A stretch of DNA of 11,673 nt from an uncultured Jannaschia sp. (GCA_937916365.1 CALFSY010000199.1:1-11673), one strand, 5' to 3'. Shown: positions 1-7,435, counted from the stretch's first letter. Notes: generated from the sequence alone by a model not told the origin. Numbers and translations: made by a program.

Positions 1-41
1 AACCCGATATTGTAGAAACGCAATAAGTCAAAAGGAAAATC

Positions 42-1430
42 ATGGCTGTAACGCGCACGGAGTCTGACAGTTTTGGCCCACTTGAGGTGCCCACCGCCAA
101 GTATTGGGGCGCCCAAACGCAACGATCAATCCTGAACTTTCCCATCGGGTGGGAAAAACAACCCGTGGCCATCATCCGCGCGCTTGGCGTCATTAAACGC
201 GCCTGCGCCGAGGCGAATGTCACCCGTGGCAAACTCAACACCATCGGCACGGCCATCATCAACGCCGCGCAAGAGGTTGTTGAGGGGAAACTGGACGATC
301 ATTTTCCATTGATGGTGTGGCAAACGGGGTCTGGCACGCAATCAAACATGAACGCCAACGAAGTGATCGCCAACCGCGCCATTGAAATGTTGGGAGGTCA
401 GGTTGGATCAAAAACGCCGGTGCACCCCAATGATCACGTGAATATGGGGCAAAGTTCAAATGATACATTCCCCACGGCCATGCACATTGCCACGGCAACC
501 ACCGCGCAGGATGTGACATTGCCGGGCCTGCGCACATTACACGCGGCATTGGCGGCCAAAGCGGCAGAATTTGACGGCATCATCAAAATCGGGCGCACCC
601 ATACGATGGACGCCACACCCCTAACCCTGGGCCAAGAGTTTTCCGGGTATGCCCACCAAGTGGCAAAGGCCATCGAACGGGTTGAGGCCGCCTTGGCCGA
701 TATTTACGAGCTGGCCCAAGGCGGCACCGCCGTGGGAACCGGCCTGAATACCTCGCCTGGGTGGGCCAAGGATGTGGCCCAAAACATCGCGCGGATCACC
801 GGCCTGCCCTTTGTCACCGCACCAAATAAGTTTGAGGCCCTGGCCGCACACGACGCCATGGTGGCGATATCCGGCGCGCTCAAAACCGCCGCGGCATCAT
901 TGTTTAAGATCGCAAACGATATTCGTTTGTTGGGCTCGGGCCCCCGGTGTGGTTTGGCTGAACTGATGCTGCCCGAAAACGAACCTGGCAGTTCGATCAT
1001 GCCAGGCAAGGTAAACCCCACCCAGTGTGAGGCCATGACACAGGTTTGCGCCCATATCATCGGCAATGACGCCGCCGTGGGTTTTGCCGGCAGTCAGGGG
1101 CATTTTGAGCTGAACGTTTACAAACCTATGATCGCCTATAATGTTTTACAATCCATGCAGTTGATTGGTGATGCCTGCGTTGCCTTCACCGATAACTGTG
1201 TTGTGGGCATTCGCGCCAACACCGACCGGATTGAGACATTGATGCGCGAAAGCCTGATGTTGGTCACGGCGTTGGCGCCGACCATCGGCTATGACAATGC
1301 CACAAAGGTGGCCAAAACTGCGCACGCAAATGGCACCACACTAAAGGAAGAGGCAATTCGCCTGGGTTTTGTCGATGCGGCAACATTCGACGCCGTGGTG
1401 CGGCCCGAGGATATGATCGGCCCAAAATAA
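42..1430 (+). CDS. fumC: Fumarate hydratase class II
   Basis: The product interconverts fumarate and L-malate in the TCA cycle. It is a cytoplasmic, iron-independent enzyme that acts as a homotetramer in this family. The 462-aa length is normal for class II. The aspartase/fumarase signature [11 protein letters not shown] is at residues 316-326. The substrate loop [12 protein letters not shown] lies at about 97-108, the HPNDHVN segment of the second anion site at 128-134, and [10 protein letters not shown] with the catalytic-region histidine at 184-193. The ATG at 42 is supported by an AAGGA ribosome-binding site at 32-36, five bases upstream. Only 41 bases precede the gene, so its promoter cannot be judged. 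It probably heads a small unit with the two following genes. The identification is near certain. Confidence 0.97.
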   Translation: MAVTRTESDSFGPLEVPTAKYWGAQTQRSILNFPIGWEKQPVAIIRALGVIKRACAEANVTRGKLNTIGTAIINAAQEVVEGKLDDHFPLMVWQTGSGTQSNMNANEVIANRAIEMLGGQVGSKTPVHPNDHVNMGQSSNDTFPTAMHIATATTAQDVTLPGLRTLHAALAAKAAEFDGIIKIGRTHTMDATPLTLGQEFSGYAHQVAKAIERVEAALADIYELAQGGTAVGTGLNTSPGWAKDVAQNIARITGLPFVTAPNKFEALAAHDAMVAISGALKTAAASLFKIANDIRLLGSGPRCGLAELMLPENEPGSSIMPGKVNPTQCEAMTQVCAHIIGNDAAVGFAGSQGHFELNVYKPMIAYNVLQSMQLIGDACVAFTDNCVVGIRANTDRIETLMRESLMLVTALAPTIGYDNATKVAKTAHANGTTLKEEAIRLGFVDAATFDAVVRPEDMIGPK

Positions 1431-1468
1431 TTTTTGATTGCAAAAGGCGAATTGGACCCAAAGTTAAA

Positions 1469-1957
1469 ATGCCCAAAGTCTCTGCAAAAACAATCATCAT
1501 CGGAAATTTCATGTTTTTGGCGATCGCCATTGCATGTGTGATTGTTGTTGAATTTCCATTTCGTGTCGCCGATTGTGGACCACCGGACCCATATATTATT
1601 CGCTATCTTGGCGCCCCGTTTTTTTATCGCAGCGGCTACGGTCTATCCTCTTCTCTTGAGGCACATTTTTGGGTGTTGCCCTTATTAGGTAATGTTATTG
1701 TGTTAGCGGCGGGTGCATTTGCCTTTTTCTGGGTATGCGGTCGATTTTGGCCTTGGCGGGTAAATCGGATTCAGGCAATTTTATCGTTTATACCATCATT
1801 ATTGGCGATTTTGATTATTTGGGTTACGATTTATTTTATCATGTATGAAAATACACTTCGGGGTTGGGTTGGCGTTCTTCCAAGTCAATCAGATGTAGTT
1901 TGCACTACATTCTGGCAAACAGGTCCGGATATGAACGCGCGGCAGCGGGCGCCATGA
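1469..1957 (+). CDS. Small three-helix membrane protein, unknown function
   Basis: I do not recognise this 162-aa protein. It has three clear hydrophobic segments at about residues 8-28, 67-90 and 103-126. A loop of roughly 40 residues containing DCGPPDP separates the first two, and a polar tail of about 35 residues follows the last, consistent with an inner-membrane protein. The start is weakly supported: ATG at 1469 has only a short AAAG upstream, 38 bases after the fumC stop. The stop overlaps the next start as ATGA (1954-1957), implying translational coupling. The DNA is clearly more AT-rich than its neighbours: 41 of 120 bases are G/C in 1741-1860, against 40 of 60 in fumC 841-900. It turns GC-rich again in the last 35 or so bases, which encode the tail MNARQRAP. 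This suggests acquisition or rapid divergence. Confidence 0.6.
   Translation: MPKVSAKTIIIGNFMFLAIAIACVIVVEFPFRVADCGPPDPYIIRYLGAPFFYRSGYGLSSSLEAHFWVLPLLGNVIVLAAGAFAFFWVCGRFWPWRVNRIQAILSFIPSLLAILIIWVTIYFIMYENTLRGWVGVLPSQSDVVCTTFWQTGPDMNARQRAP
1893..1910. repeat. Perfect 7-bp inverted repeat (hairpin) in the membrane gene
   Basis: ATGTAGT at 1893-1899 pairs perfectly with ACTACAT at 1904-1910 around a TTGC loop. It lies within the tail-coding part of the membrane protein gene, 43 bases before the start of the ribbon-helix-helix gene and close to the switch from AT-rich to GC-rich DNA. No T-run follows, so it is not a typical terminator. It may affect translation of the coupled gene or be a junction scar, or it may be chance. 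Confidence 0.35.
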
Positions 1958-2178
1958 CCACCCAACGTCCGCGCAAACATTCGATAACCCTACGCGGGCA
2001 CCGCACTAGTGTGTCCTTAGAAGATGTGTTTTGGATAGAGATTCAACGGCTGGCTACCGTGCGAGGGCAATCGCTTAGCACGTTGATCGCAGATATTGAT
2101 GTGCGGCGCGGCATGGATCTGGGCTTGGCCTCGGCCATTCGAGTTTTTGTGTTAGAGGAGGTCAAAGCAGGGCGTTAG
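1954..2178 (+). CDS. Ribbon-helix-helix domain protein
   Basis: This 74-aa protein resembles the short alphaproteobacterial ribbon-helix-helix family found next to fumC (the RHH_4-type domain, from memory). The strand segment HSITLRGHRTSVSLED spans residues 9-24. A first helix containing FWIEIQRLATVRG follows at about 26-38, and a second containing LSTLIADID at 41-49. The end GLASAIRVFVLEEV is typical of the family. Such folds usually bind DNA as dimers, but the function of this subfamily is unknown to me. The start at 1954 was chosen because the family homology begins there and it forms an ATGA overlap with the preceding gene. A longer frame from 1864 adds 30 residues that match nothing and overlaps the membrane gene. 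The ribosome-binding site is poor, which fits coupling. Confidence 0.85.
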   Translation: MTTQRPRKHSITLRGHRTSVSLEDVFWIEIQRLATVRGQSLSTLIADIDVRRGMDLGLASAIRVFVLEEVKAGR

Positions 2179-2209
2179 GGTTATTCTTGTCACCCTGAAA
2201 TTAAAATTA

Positions 2210-2229
2210 TTGGGGTATTTTTATCCCAA
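2210..2229 (-). terminator. Possible weak terminator of ccdA
   Basis: TTGGGGTA (2210-2217) and TATCCCAA (2222-2229) form an 8-bp stem with one G-U pair around a TTTT loop. The stem overlaps the ccdA stop codon. On the minus strand it is followed by an AT-rich stretch (ATAATTTTAATTT), giving it a mild terminator look. It has few G-C pairs, so it may be weak or fortuitous. Confidence 0.3.
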
Positions 2230-2976
2230 ATGCCCCAATGCCGGAAATGTATCAAGCAACCAAAATGCGAAAACCGAAAACGCGCCGGTCATCAACGCCA
2301 CACCAACCCCAACCAAAAGCACCCCCATCGCGCGTTCGATCATCTTCATATGCGGTTTGATCCGATTCATGAACGCCATTGCCCGATCAATAAACGTGGC
2401 GGCCACCACAAACGGCACACCAAGACCAATGGCATACACGCCAAGCAAAGCTGTGCCGCGTTCAACGCTTGCCTCGGTCGCAGCCATGGATAAAATCGCA
2501 CCTAACTGCGGCCCGATGCACGGGGTCCATCCAAAGGCGAATGCCAACCCCAAGATATATGCCCCCAACGCGGAGCCACCACGATCGCCCGCATCAAATC
2601 GCGCCTCTTGGTTAAGCAGCGGGATGGTGATTACACCAAGAAAATGCAAACCAAAAACAATGATGATTGCCCCGGCCACACGCGACAAAAGCATTTGGTT
2701 TTGCAAGAAAAATTGCCCAAAGATTGAAGCCGTAAACCCCAAAAATATAAAGACAGTTGATAGCCCCAAAACAAAGGCCACCGCCGCGACCATCACCTTA
2801 CGCCGCGCGGTTTGGGCTTGTGCCTGAATCTCGGCCATGGTGATCCCCCCCATGTAAGCCAGATAAGGCGGCACAATGGGCAAGACACAGGGGCTTAAAA
2901 AACTAAGCACGCCTGCGCTTAACGCCACAATCATCGCTGGTAAAAGCGACGCATCAAACAGATCAATCCCAAACAT
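2221..2976 (-). CDS. ccdA: Cytochrome c biogenesis / thiol-redox membrane protein CcdA
   Basis: CcdA passes reducing equivalents from cytoplasmic thioredoxin across the inner membrane to periplasmic thioredoxin-like proteins, supporting cytochrome c maturation and other disulfide reduction. From the chosen start the protein is 251 aa with about six hydrophobic helices. It has the two hallmark redox cysteines in SPCVLPIVPPYLAYMGG (C30) and GWTPCIGPQLGA (C153). These are the paired proline-flanked cysteines of the DsbD/CcdA family. The DsbD periplasmic and thioredoxin-like domains are absent, as expected for CcdA. The start at 2976 was preferred over an upstream in-frame ATG at 3051 because the family begins near MFGIDLF, the extra 25 residues are hydrophilic and atypical, and AAGGG precedes it closely. 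It is transcribed divergently from the TusA-family gene. Confidence 0.92.
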   Translation of the reverse strand: MFGIDLFDASLLPAMIVALSAGVLSFLSPCVLPIVPPYLAYMGGITMAEIQAQAQTARRKVMVAAVAFVLGLSTVFIFLGFTASIFGQFFLQNQMLLSRVAGAIIIVFGLHFLGVITIPLLNQEARFDAGDRGGSALGAYILGLAFAFGWTPCIGPQLGAILSMAATEASVERGTALLGVYAIGLGVPFVVAATFIDRAMAFMNRIKPHMKMIERAMGVLLVGVGVALMTGAFSVFAFWLLDTFPALGHLG

Positions 2977-3024
2977 ACCCTTGCTGTAAACGGCGTAAAT
3001 CAAAAGGTCACGCCCAATACCTTT

Positions 3025-3056
3025 CACATTCGCGTGGACACAATGGCACATTCGCG
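3025..3056. repeat. Two direct copies of CACATTCGCG, 22 bp apart
   Basis: The 10-mer CACATTCGCG occurs at 3025-3034 and again at 3047-3056, a 22-bp period or about two helical turns. Both copies lie in the 94-bp gap between the divergent ccdA and tusA-family genes. Such phasing is common for paired operator half-sites on one DNA face. No regulator is identified, and chance cannot be excluded. Confidence 0.35.
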
Positions 3057-3070
3057 GCTATGCGCGGGGT

Positions 3071-3325
3071 ATGGAATGGGATATTGAAATTGACGCGCGC
3101 GATCTGATGTGCCCTTTGCCGGTTTTGCGGCTGCAACAATGCTTGCGTGATGTAACTTGTGGGCAGATTGTGCGCCTGTTGGCGACCGATCCTGTGGCGG
3201 AAATCGACATCCCACATTTTTGTGCTGAAACAGGGCATACGATGTTAGGTGCAACCACCCTTAACGGGATGACGGTATATTTTATTCAAAAAGCGGGTGA
3301 AGAACCCGCTGCGACAGCCTTCTAA
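3071..3325 (+). CDS. TusA-family sulfurtransferase / sulfur carrier
   Basis: This 84-aa protein is a small cytoplasmic sulfur carrier of the TusA/SirA family. The defining CPxP motif is present as CPLP at residues 14-17, where C14 would carry persulfide sulfur. It is followed by the family's first helix (VLRLQQCLRDV) and the strand RLLATDPVAEIDIPHFC. Members deliver sulfur for tRNA thiolation, cofactor synthesis or sulfur oxidation, and the exact partner cannot be read from this window. The start is ATG at 3071 with only a weak G-rich upstream element. The gene is divergent from ccdA, and its last codons overlap the end of the potA-like gene by 4 nt (3322-3325) in a tail-to-tail arrangement. 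Confidence 0.88.
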   Translation: MEWDIEIDARDLMCPLPVLRLQQCLRDVTCGQIVRLLATDPVAEIDIPHFCAETGHTMLGATTLNGMTVYFIQKAGEEPAATAF

Positions 3326-4413
3326 CAAAATAAAACCATCGCGCGCGGATCCCAGGAGAGGCGCGCCGTGGCGCCGCGCGATAAAACGGCCCGGCCTGGC
3401 ATGTTACGCATCGACACAGACACCGTGCCTTGGGCATCACCCAACCGAATATCGTAATACGTCATATCGCCATAATATGTCACATCGTCGATCACACCTT
3501 GGGCCATGCGTTCGGGCGTGTCCGTCCCGTCGAACAAAATTGTCATGCTTTCAGGGCGCACGCCAACCTCTGCCCGCCCTATGGCATGGCCCGTGGGACA
3601 CTGTTCCATAGCCAGCATGGCACGGCCTAATCCGGGCACCTCAACCTCAACCCCTCCTGGCGCGATACTTAAAACCTGCGCGGGTAGAAAATTCATCATT
3701 CCGATAAATTCGCCCACACGGCGGGTTATAGGCCGCCGGTATAACGTTTGCGGATCGGCGAGTTGGGCAATGTGCCCTTCAAACATCACGGCAATCCGAT
3801 CTGACATGATAAGTGCCTCTTCTTGGTCGTGGGTGACCAGAACAAACGTGATGCCGACCTGACGTTGCAAATGGCGCAGTTCGGATTGCATTTGCGCGCG
3901 CAAGGCTTTGTCAAGCGCGGAAAGAGGTTCGTCTAAAAGCAATACCTTGGGCTTGAGGATCAGCGCACGGGCCAATGCCACACGCTGTCGTTGCCCCCCT
4001 GACAGGGCGTGCGCGGCACGGGCGCCAAGGTGACCCAGGCCAACCATATCTAACGCTGCCCCAACGGCACGGCGTTTTTCATCCTGCCCCATATCAGATT
4101 TGCGTAGACCAAATCCCACATTTTCGGAGACACTTAAGTGGGGAAAAATAGCATAGGATTGAAACACCATGTTGGTGGGGCGTTTGTTGGGGGGCACGCC
4201 CTCCATATCTTGCCCCGCCAATACGATACGGCCTTTTGAGACCTGTTCAAACCCTGCAATCGCGCGCAAAAGTGTGGTTTTTCCACACCCTGATGGCCCA
4301 AGTAAAGAAAAAAATTCACCTTGCCCAATCTGGGCGGTGACGCCACGCAAGGCATGATAATCGCCGTAGAATTTATGCACCCCTTCTAGGGCGATAAGCG
4401 GTGTTTGGGTCAC
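3322..4413 (-). CDS. Polyamine-type ABC transporter ATP-binding protein (PotA-like)
   Basis: This 363-aa protein is the ATPase that would energise uptake through the two permeases encoded just upstream. Walker A GPSGCGKTT is at residues 39-47, the Q-loop glutamine at about 85, the signature LSGGQ at 137-141, Walker B VLLLDEP at 157-163, and the switch histidine in VTHDQ at 195. A C-terminal TOBE-like regulatory domain follows from about residue 245, as in PotA/FbpC proteins. It starts with GTG at 4413. That start overlaps the potC-like stop as GTGA and is backed by a strong AGGAGG six bases upstream. The best guess for the substrate is spermidine/putrescine or a related cation, but ferric or other solutes cannot be excluded. 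The stop codon overlaps the convergent TusA-family gene. Confidence 0.9.
   Translation of the reverse strand: MTQTPLIALEGVHKFYGDYHALRGVTAQIGQGEFFSLLGPSGCGKTTLLRAIAGFEQVSKGRIVLAGQDMEGVPPNKRPTNMVFQSYAIFPHLSVSENVGFGLRKSDMGQDEKRRAVGAALDMVGLGHLGARAAHALSGGQRQRVALARALILKPKVLLLDEPLSALDKALRAQMQSELRHLQRQVGITFVLVTHDQEEALIMSDRIAVMFEGHIAQLADPQTLYRRPITRRVGEFIGMMNFLPAQVLSIAPGGVEVEVPGLGRAMLAMEQCPTGHAIGRAEVGVRPESMTILFDGTDTPERMAQGVIDDVTYYGDMTYYDIRLGDAQGTVSVSMRNMPGRAVLSRGATARLSWDPRAMVLFC
3325..3380 (-). terminator. Possible intrinsic terminator inside the end of potA-like gene
   Basis: On the minus strand CGCGCGG (3374-3380) and CCGCGCG (3342-3348) can pair across a 25-nt loop that itself contains GC-rich inverted sequence (GGCGCGCC at 3360-3367). 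A TTTTATTTT run follows about six bases downstream and runs up to the stop codon. This would end the transporter operon within its own coding sequence, which makes sense because no spacer exists before the convergent gene. The loop is long, so confidence is modest. Confidence 0.35.
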
Positions 4414-5216
4414 AAAACGCCTCCTGCATCGTGAATCCCTGCGCGTTTTAGCCCACGGCGGCGAAAAGTTTCAGCCAAGATCAACAATGCAACGGATAGT
4501 GCAACCAGGATCGTGCCCAACGCCATAACCATTGGTAATCGTGCGGGAAATCGCAACTGTCCCCACAAATACACCGGCAGGATTGGCGCATTGCCGGATA
4601 AGAAAAAGGCGATGATAAATTCGTCCAACGAGATGATGAAACAAATCAACATCGCGGCAATGATCCCCGGCGCGACCAAGGGCAATGTGATGAATCGAAA
4701 TGTTGAAAACGGTGTTTCGCCAAGGTCGATTGCGGCCTCTTCTAAACTTTGGTCCATATTTGCAAAACTACCCTGCAAAATTGCAATGGCAAAGGGGGTG
4801 CAAATCAAAGTATGGCCCAGGATGATTGTCCATGTTCCCGTGCCAAGACCCACCTGTGTCAACACCACCAAAAGCGATATGGCCACGATCACCTCAGGCA
4901 GAACCAGGGGCAGCATGATAAAGCCCACAATGCTAACCTTGCCGGGAAAACGGTATCGTGTGGCGGGGCGGGCGGTAAAAATACCCAAGGCAGTGGCCAA
5001 AATGGCAACACTGCCTGCGATCAATAATGAATTGCGCGTCGCCTCGTGCAACGCGGGGGTGTTTAACAAGGCAAAAAACCATTCCAAAGTAAAACCTTGT
5101 AAGGGAAAGGCGATCACTGTGCCGTCGTTAAATGCAAACAACGGCAACAAAATGATCGGCGCATAAAGCACGATCAAATAAAGCACTGCGAAAATGGCCA
5201 ACGGTCGCAGTTTCAT
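4410..5216 (-). CDS. Polyamine-type ABC transporter permease (PotC-like)
   Basis: This 268-aa inner-membrane permease is of the binding-protein-dependent type, with about six helices and the usual length for PotC. The cytoplasmic EAA loop, which docks the ATPase, is at about residues 159-184 (EEAAIDLGETPFSTFRFITL). The N-terminal helix spans about 7-28. The start at 5216 was chosen because it yields the canonical N-terminus and overlaps the potB-like stop as ATGA (5213-5216). The open frame continues upstream to 5453, but that part lies inside potB in another frame and reads as nonsense. Its own stop overlaps the potA-like start by 4 nt. Together these overlaps show a tightly coupled operon. 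The transported solute is inferred from the family only. Confidence 0.92.
   Translation of the reverse strand: MKLRPLAIFAVLYLIVLYAPIILLPLFAFNDGTVIAFPLQGFTLEWFFALLNTPALHEATRNSLLIAGSVAILATALGIFTARPATRYRFPGKVSIVGFIMLPLVLPEVIVAISLLVVLTQVGLGTGTWTIILGHTLICTPFAIAILQGSFANMDQSLEEAAIDLGETPFSTFRFITLPLVAPGIIAAMLICFIISLDEFIIAFFLSGNAPILPVYLWGQLRFPARLPMVMALGTILVALSVALLILAETFRRRGLKRAGIHDAGGVL
4420..4425 (-). promoter_or_regulatory. Strong ribosome-binding site for potA-like GTG start
   Basis: AGGAGG on the minus strand sits six bases before the GTG at 4413, inside the end of the potC-like gene. It is a full anti-16S match and settles the unusual GTG start of the ATPase gene. Confidence 0.75.
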
Positions 5217-6289
5217 ATCCCCAATTTCCCACGTGGCAGTTGAAACAGAATCCATAGTGATAGAAAACCTAAGATCACAGCCAGAAAAGTTATGGTCCCA
5301 ATGGGGCCGATGACGGCAGGGGCGTGGGTAAAAATGCCCCAAATCATCAACACCTCCCCCCCTGCGATGGCAATAACCGCAGCAAATCCTCGGTATCCGC
5401 CACCAAACCGGTCTGCGATCCATACCCATGCGCGCAATCGTGTTGCCCCCCATAGCAGGGACAATACAACCGCAACCATGGCCACCACGGCCAATGTTGC
5501 CCCCATCGGGCGGTTTTGTAGATCAAAAATTTGCGCATAAATCATGTTTGCAATCATCGTGCCGTTTGCCCCGCCCACCAAACGCGGTGTGACATAATCG
5601 CCAATGGTGGGAATAAACACAATTACGATTGCCCCCAAAATCCCCGGCATGGCCAAGGGTAAGGTCACGCGTAAAAATGTCATTGCGCGGCTTTCCCCCA
5701 AATCGCGCGCGGCCTCTATCAGGCTACGATCAATTTTTTCCAAACTCACAAAAATTGGCAAAATTGCAAAGGGCGCGAACGCATGGGATAGTGTGATGAC
5801 GACCGAAACCGGATTATACAAGATAAAGGGCAAAGGTTGATCTATCACGCCCAAGGTCATCAATGACCCATTAACCGGCCCATCAAAGGCCAAAATAACG
5901 CGCCATAGGAAAACGCGGATCAAATAGCTCGTCCAAAATGGGATCGTAATTAAAAAGAGCCAAAGTGATTTATGCCGGGGCTGCACGCGAAAGCTAATGA
6001 AATAAGCGATTGGAAAGGCCAAGATGACGGTTGTTGCCGTTACCGCCGCTGAAATCACCAACGAACGCAGCATAAGTGTGCGATAAAGTGGGTCGGTGAG
6101 CGCCTCTTGATAATTGGAAAATGTAAAAGTTCGATCGATTGTCAAAAATTGTTGAGTCCAAAAGCTAAACAATACGATCGTAGCCAATGGTGCGGCCAAT
6201 AGTAATAAAGCATAAAGAAATGCGGGGCTAACCAAGGTTAGGCCCCTGCCCGCCTCACTTTGCAGGGTTCTGGTAACCGCGTTAGCCAT
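5213..6289 (-). CDS. Polyamine-type ABC transporter permease with extended C-terminus (PotB-like)
   Basis: This is the partner permease of the transporter, 358 aa from the chosen start. Conserved features include the N-terminal helix at about 19-43, the PFWTSYLIRVFLWR segment at 117-130, and the EAA loop at about 191-211 (IEAARDLGESRAMTFLRVTL) followed by MPGI. The canonical final helix ends near residue 284. About 74 further residues then carry two more hydrophobic segments at about 302-320 and 327-350, making the protein longer than classical PotB (about 285 aa). The start at 6289 is supported by AAAGG seven bases upstream. An in-frame ATG at 6400 would add 37 residues that look non-homologous. 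It is first in the operon, with no substrate-binding protein gene beside it. Confidence 0.88.
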   Translation of the reverse strand: MANAVTRTLQSEAGRGLTLVSPAFLYALLLLAAPLATIVLFSFWTQQFLTIDRTFTFSNYQEALTDPLYRTLMLRSLVISAAVTATTVILAFPIAYFISFRVQPRHKSLWLFLITIPFWTSYLIRVFLWRVILAFDGPVNGSLMTLGVIDQPLPFILYNPVSVVITLSHAFAPFAILPIFVSLEKIDRSLIEAARDLGESRAMTFLRVTLPLAMPGILGAIVIVFIPTIGDYVTPRLVGGANGTMIANMIYAQIFDLQNRPMGATLAVVAMVAVVLSLLWGATRLRAWVWIADRFGGGYRGFAAVIAIAGGEVLMIWGIFTHAPAVIGPIGTITFLAVILGFLSLWILFQLPRGKLGI

Positions 6290-6296
6290 GCGCGCG

Positions 6297-6301
6297 CCTT
6301 T
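6297..6301 (-). promoter_or_regulatory. Ribosome-binding site selecting the potB-like start
   Basis: AAAGG on the minus strand lies seven bases upstream of the ATG at 6289. The longer reading frame starting at 6400 lacks an equally good site, so this element decides the start. Confidence 0.5.
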
Positions 6302-6391
6302 GATGGATCTCATGTAATGCACACTATACGCGCGAAGATCCTGATAAATTGCAAGCCTGAAGGCGCGCAATAGTCTATTCAAGCATAAATT

Positions 6392-6415
6392 ACCGCTCAA
6401 TAGCGTGAAAGCGGC
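6392..6415 (-). terminator. Hairpin downstream of rpsI, possible weak terminator
   Basis: GCCGCT and AGCGGT on the minus strand can form a 6-bp stem (one G-U pair) with a 12-nt loop, followed by TAATTTAT. It lies in the 180-bp gap between the rpsI stop and the potB-like start, where separation of the ribosomal and transporter transcripts would be expected. The T-run is poor, so read-through is possible. Confidence 0.25.
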
Positions 6416-6469
6416 CTATACATTTTGTGGAAAAGCACCCAGTGGAATGCCATTTGTGGTTGTATGAAA

Positions 6470-6964
6470 TCAACGCTTAGAAAATTGGAAACTGCGGCGG
6501 GCTTTGCGTTTGCCATATTTTTTCCGTTCAACCACTCGGCTATCACGTGTCAAAAATCCCGCTGCCTTTAGCGCGCTGCGCAAAGAGGGTTCATAAAGTT
6601 GGAGTGCCTTTGAGATACCATGCTTTACCGCGCCGGCCTGACCAGACAAACCACCACCCTTCACAGTTGCCATCACATCGAATTGTCCGTCGACCCCGGT
6701 TACCTGAAACGGTTGGCGTAAAATCATCTGCAACACAGGGCGTGCAAAATAATCGCCCATATCTTTGCCATTTACGGTAACCTTGCCGGATCCTGGTTTG
6801 ATCCAAACACGGGCAACGGCATCTTTTCGTTTTCCGGTGGCATAAGATCGCCCTAATGTATCGCGCACCGGTTCGCGCGGCAATGTTTGAGAATCAGTAA
6901 CAGGTGCATCGGCACCTTCTGCACGATCTTTCAAAGAATCAAGCGATGTTAAAACGTCTGTCAT
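6470..6964 (-). CDS. rpsI: 30S ribosomal protein S9
   Basis: Ribosomal protein uS9 lies in the head of the small subunit, and its C-terminal tail reaches the P-site tRNA. The 164-aa product has the family core from about residue 39: [20 protein letters not shown], then [14 protein letters not shown] and the [19 protein letters not shown] region. It ends with the diagnostic basic tail [12 protein letters not shown]. The N-terminal extension of roughly 37 residues is common in alphaproteobacterial S9. The start at 6964 has GAGG seven bases upstream, overlapping the end of rplM, and the two genes are separated by only 3 bases. They form the classic rplM-rpsI operon. Confidence 0.97.
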   Translation of the reverse strand: MTDVLTSLDSLKDRAEGADAPVTDSQTLPREPVRDTLGRSYATGKRKDAVARVWIKPGSGKVTVNGKDMGDYFARPVLQMILRQPFQVTGVDGQFDVMATVKGGGLSGQAGAVKHGISKALQLYEPSLRSALKAAGFLTRDSRVVERKKYGKRKARRSFQFSKR

Positions 6965-6967
6965 GGA

Positions 6968-7426
6968 TCATCCTCGTGCATTTTTGGCGTTCATGGATTT
7001 TACATCCAAAATTTTGGGTTGCTGGGCATCGTGGGGATGAATCGTTCCGGCATACACACGCAAATTGGTCATTTGCCGCCGACTTAATGGCCCACCGGGC
7101 AACATACGCTTCACTGCCTGCATCACAACCCGTTCAGGGTGTGCCCCTTCAAGAATTTGGCCAGTGGTGCGCGATTTAATGCCGCCGGGATAACCGGTGT
7201 GCCAATAGTTTGGTTTTTCACGCTTTCTACCCGTTACGCGAACTTTGTCGGCATTCACAACAATGACGTTATCGCCCATATCCATCGAAGGGGTAAACGA
7301 TGGTTTGTGTTTGCCACGTAAGCGTGTGGCAATGATTGCAGCAAGACGGCCCAACACCACACCCTCAGCATCAATCAGGATCCATGCCTTATCAACATCT
7401 TGCGGTGTTGCGGAAAACGTTTTCAT
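6968..7426 (-). CDS. rplM: 50S ribosomal protein L13
   Basis: Ribosomal protein uL13 is an early-assembling protein of the large subunit. The 152-aa product shows the family landmarks: [27 protein letters not shown] after the short N-terminus, then [18 protein letters not shown], the [11 protein letters not shown] motif, and [24 protein letters not shown]. The start at 7426 (MKTFSATP) was chosen over an ATG at 7439-7441. It matches usual L13 N-termini, and the GGAG at 7436-7439 is then a ribosome-binding site nine bases upstream. It is first in the rplM-rpsI operon, and its promoter should lie in the AT-rich region above 7427. Confidence 0.97.
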   Translation of the reverse strand: MKTFSATPQDVDKAWILIDAEGVVLGRLAAIIATRLRGKHKPSFTPSMDMGDNVIVVNADKVRVTGRKREKPNYWHTGYPGGIKSRTTGQILEGAHPERVVMQAVKRMLPGGPLSRRQMTNLRVYAGTIHPHDAQQPKILDVKSMNAKNARG

Positions 7427-7435
7427 TGATTTAAT

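Noticed and set aside
1864..1953. Thirty extra N-terminal codons for the ribbon-helix-helix gene
   Set aside because: They overlap the membrane gene in another frame, show no similarity to the family, and lack a ribosome-binding site.
2210..2827. 205-aa plus-strand frame opposite ccdA
   Set aside because: It lies entirely antisense to the well-supported ccdA and has a low-complexity shadow composition rich in P, K, N and T.
4513..5166. 217-aa plus-strand frame opposite the potC-like gene
   Set aside because: It is antisense to a clear permease with conserved motifs, and its sequence shows no family features.
5217..5453. Upstream extension of the potC-like frame by 79 codons
   Set aside because: The extra sequence is the potB coding region read in another frame; homology and the ATGA overlap both place the start at 5216.
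6290..6400. 37-codon N-terminal extension of the potB-like gene
   Set aside because: The extension is unlike permease N-termini, and the ATG at 6289 has a better placed ribosome-binding site.
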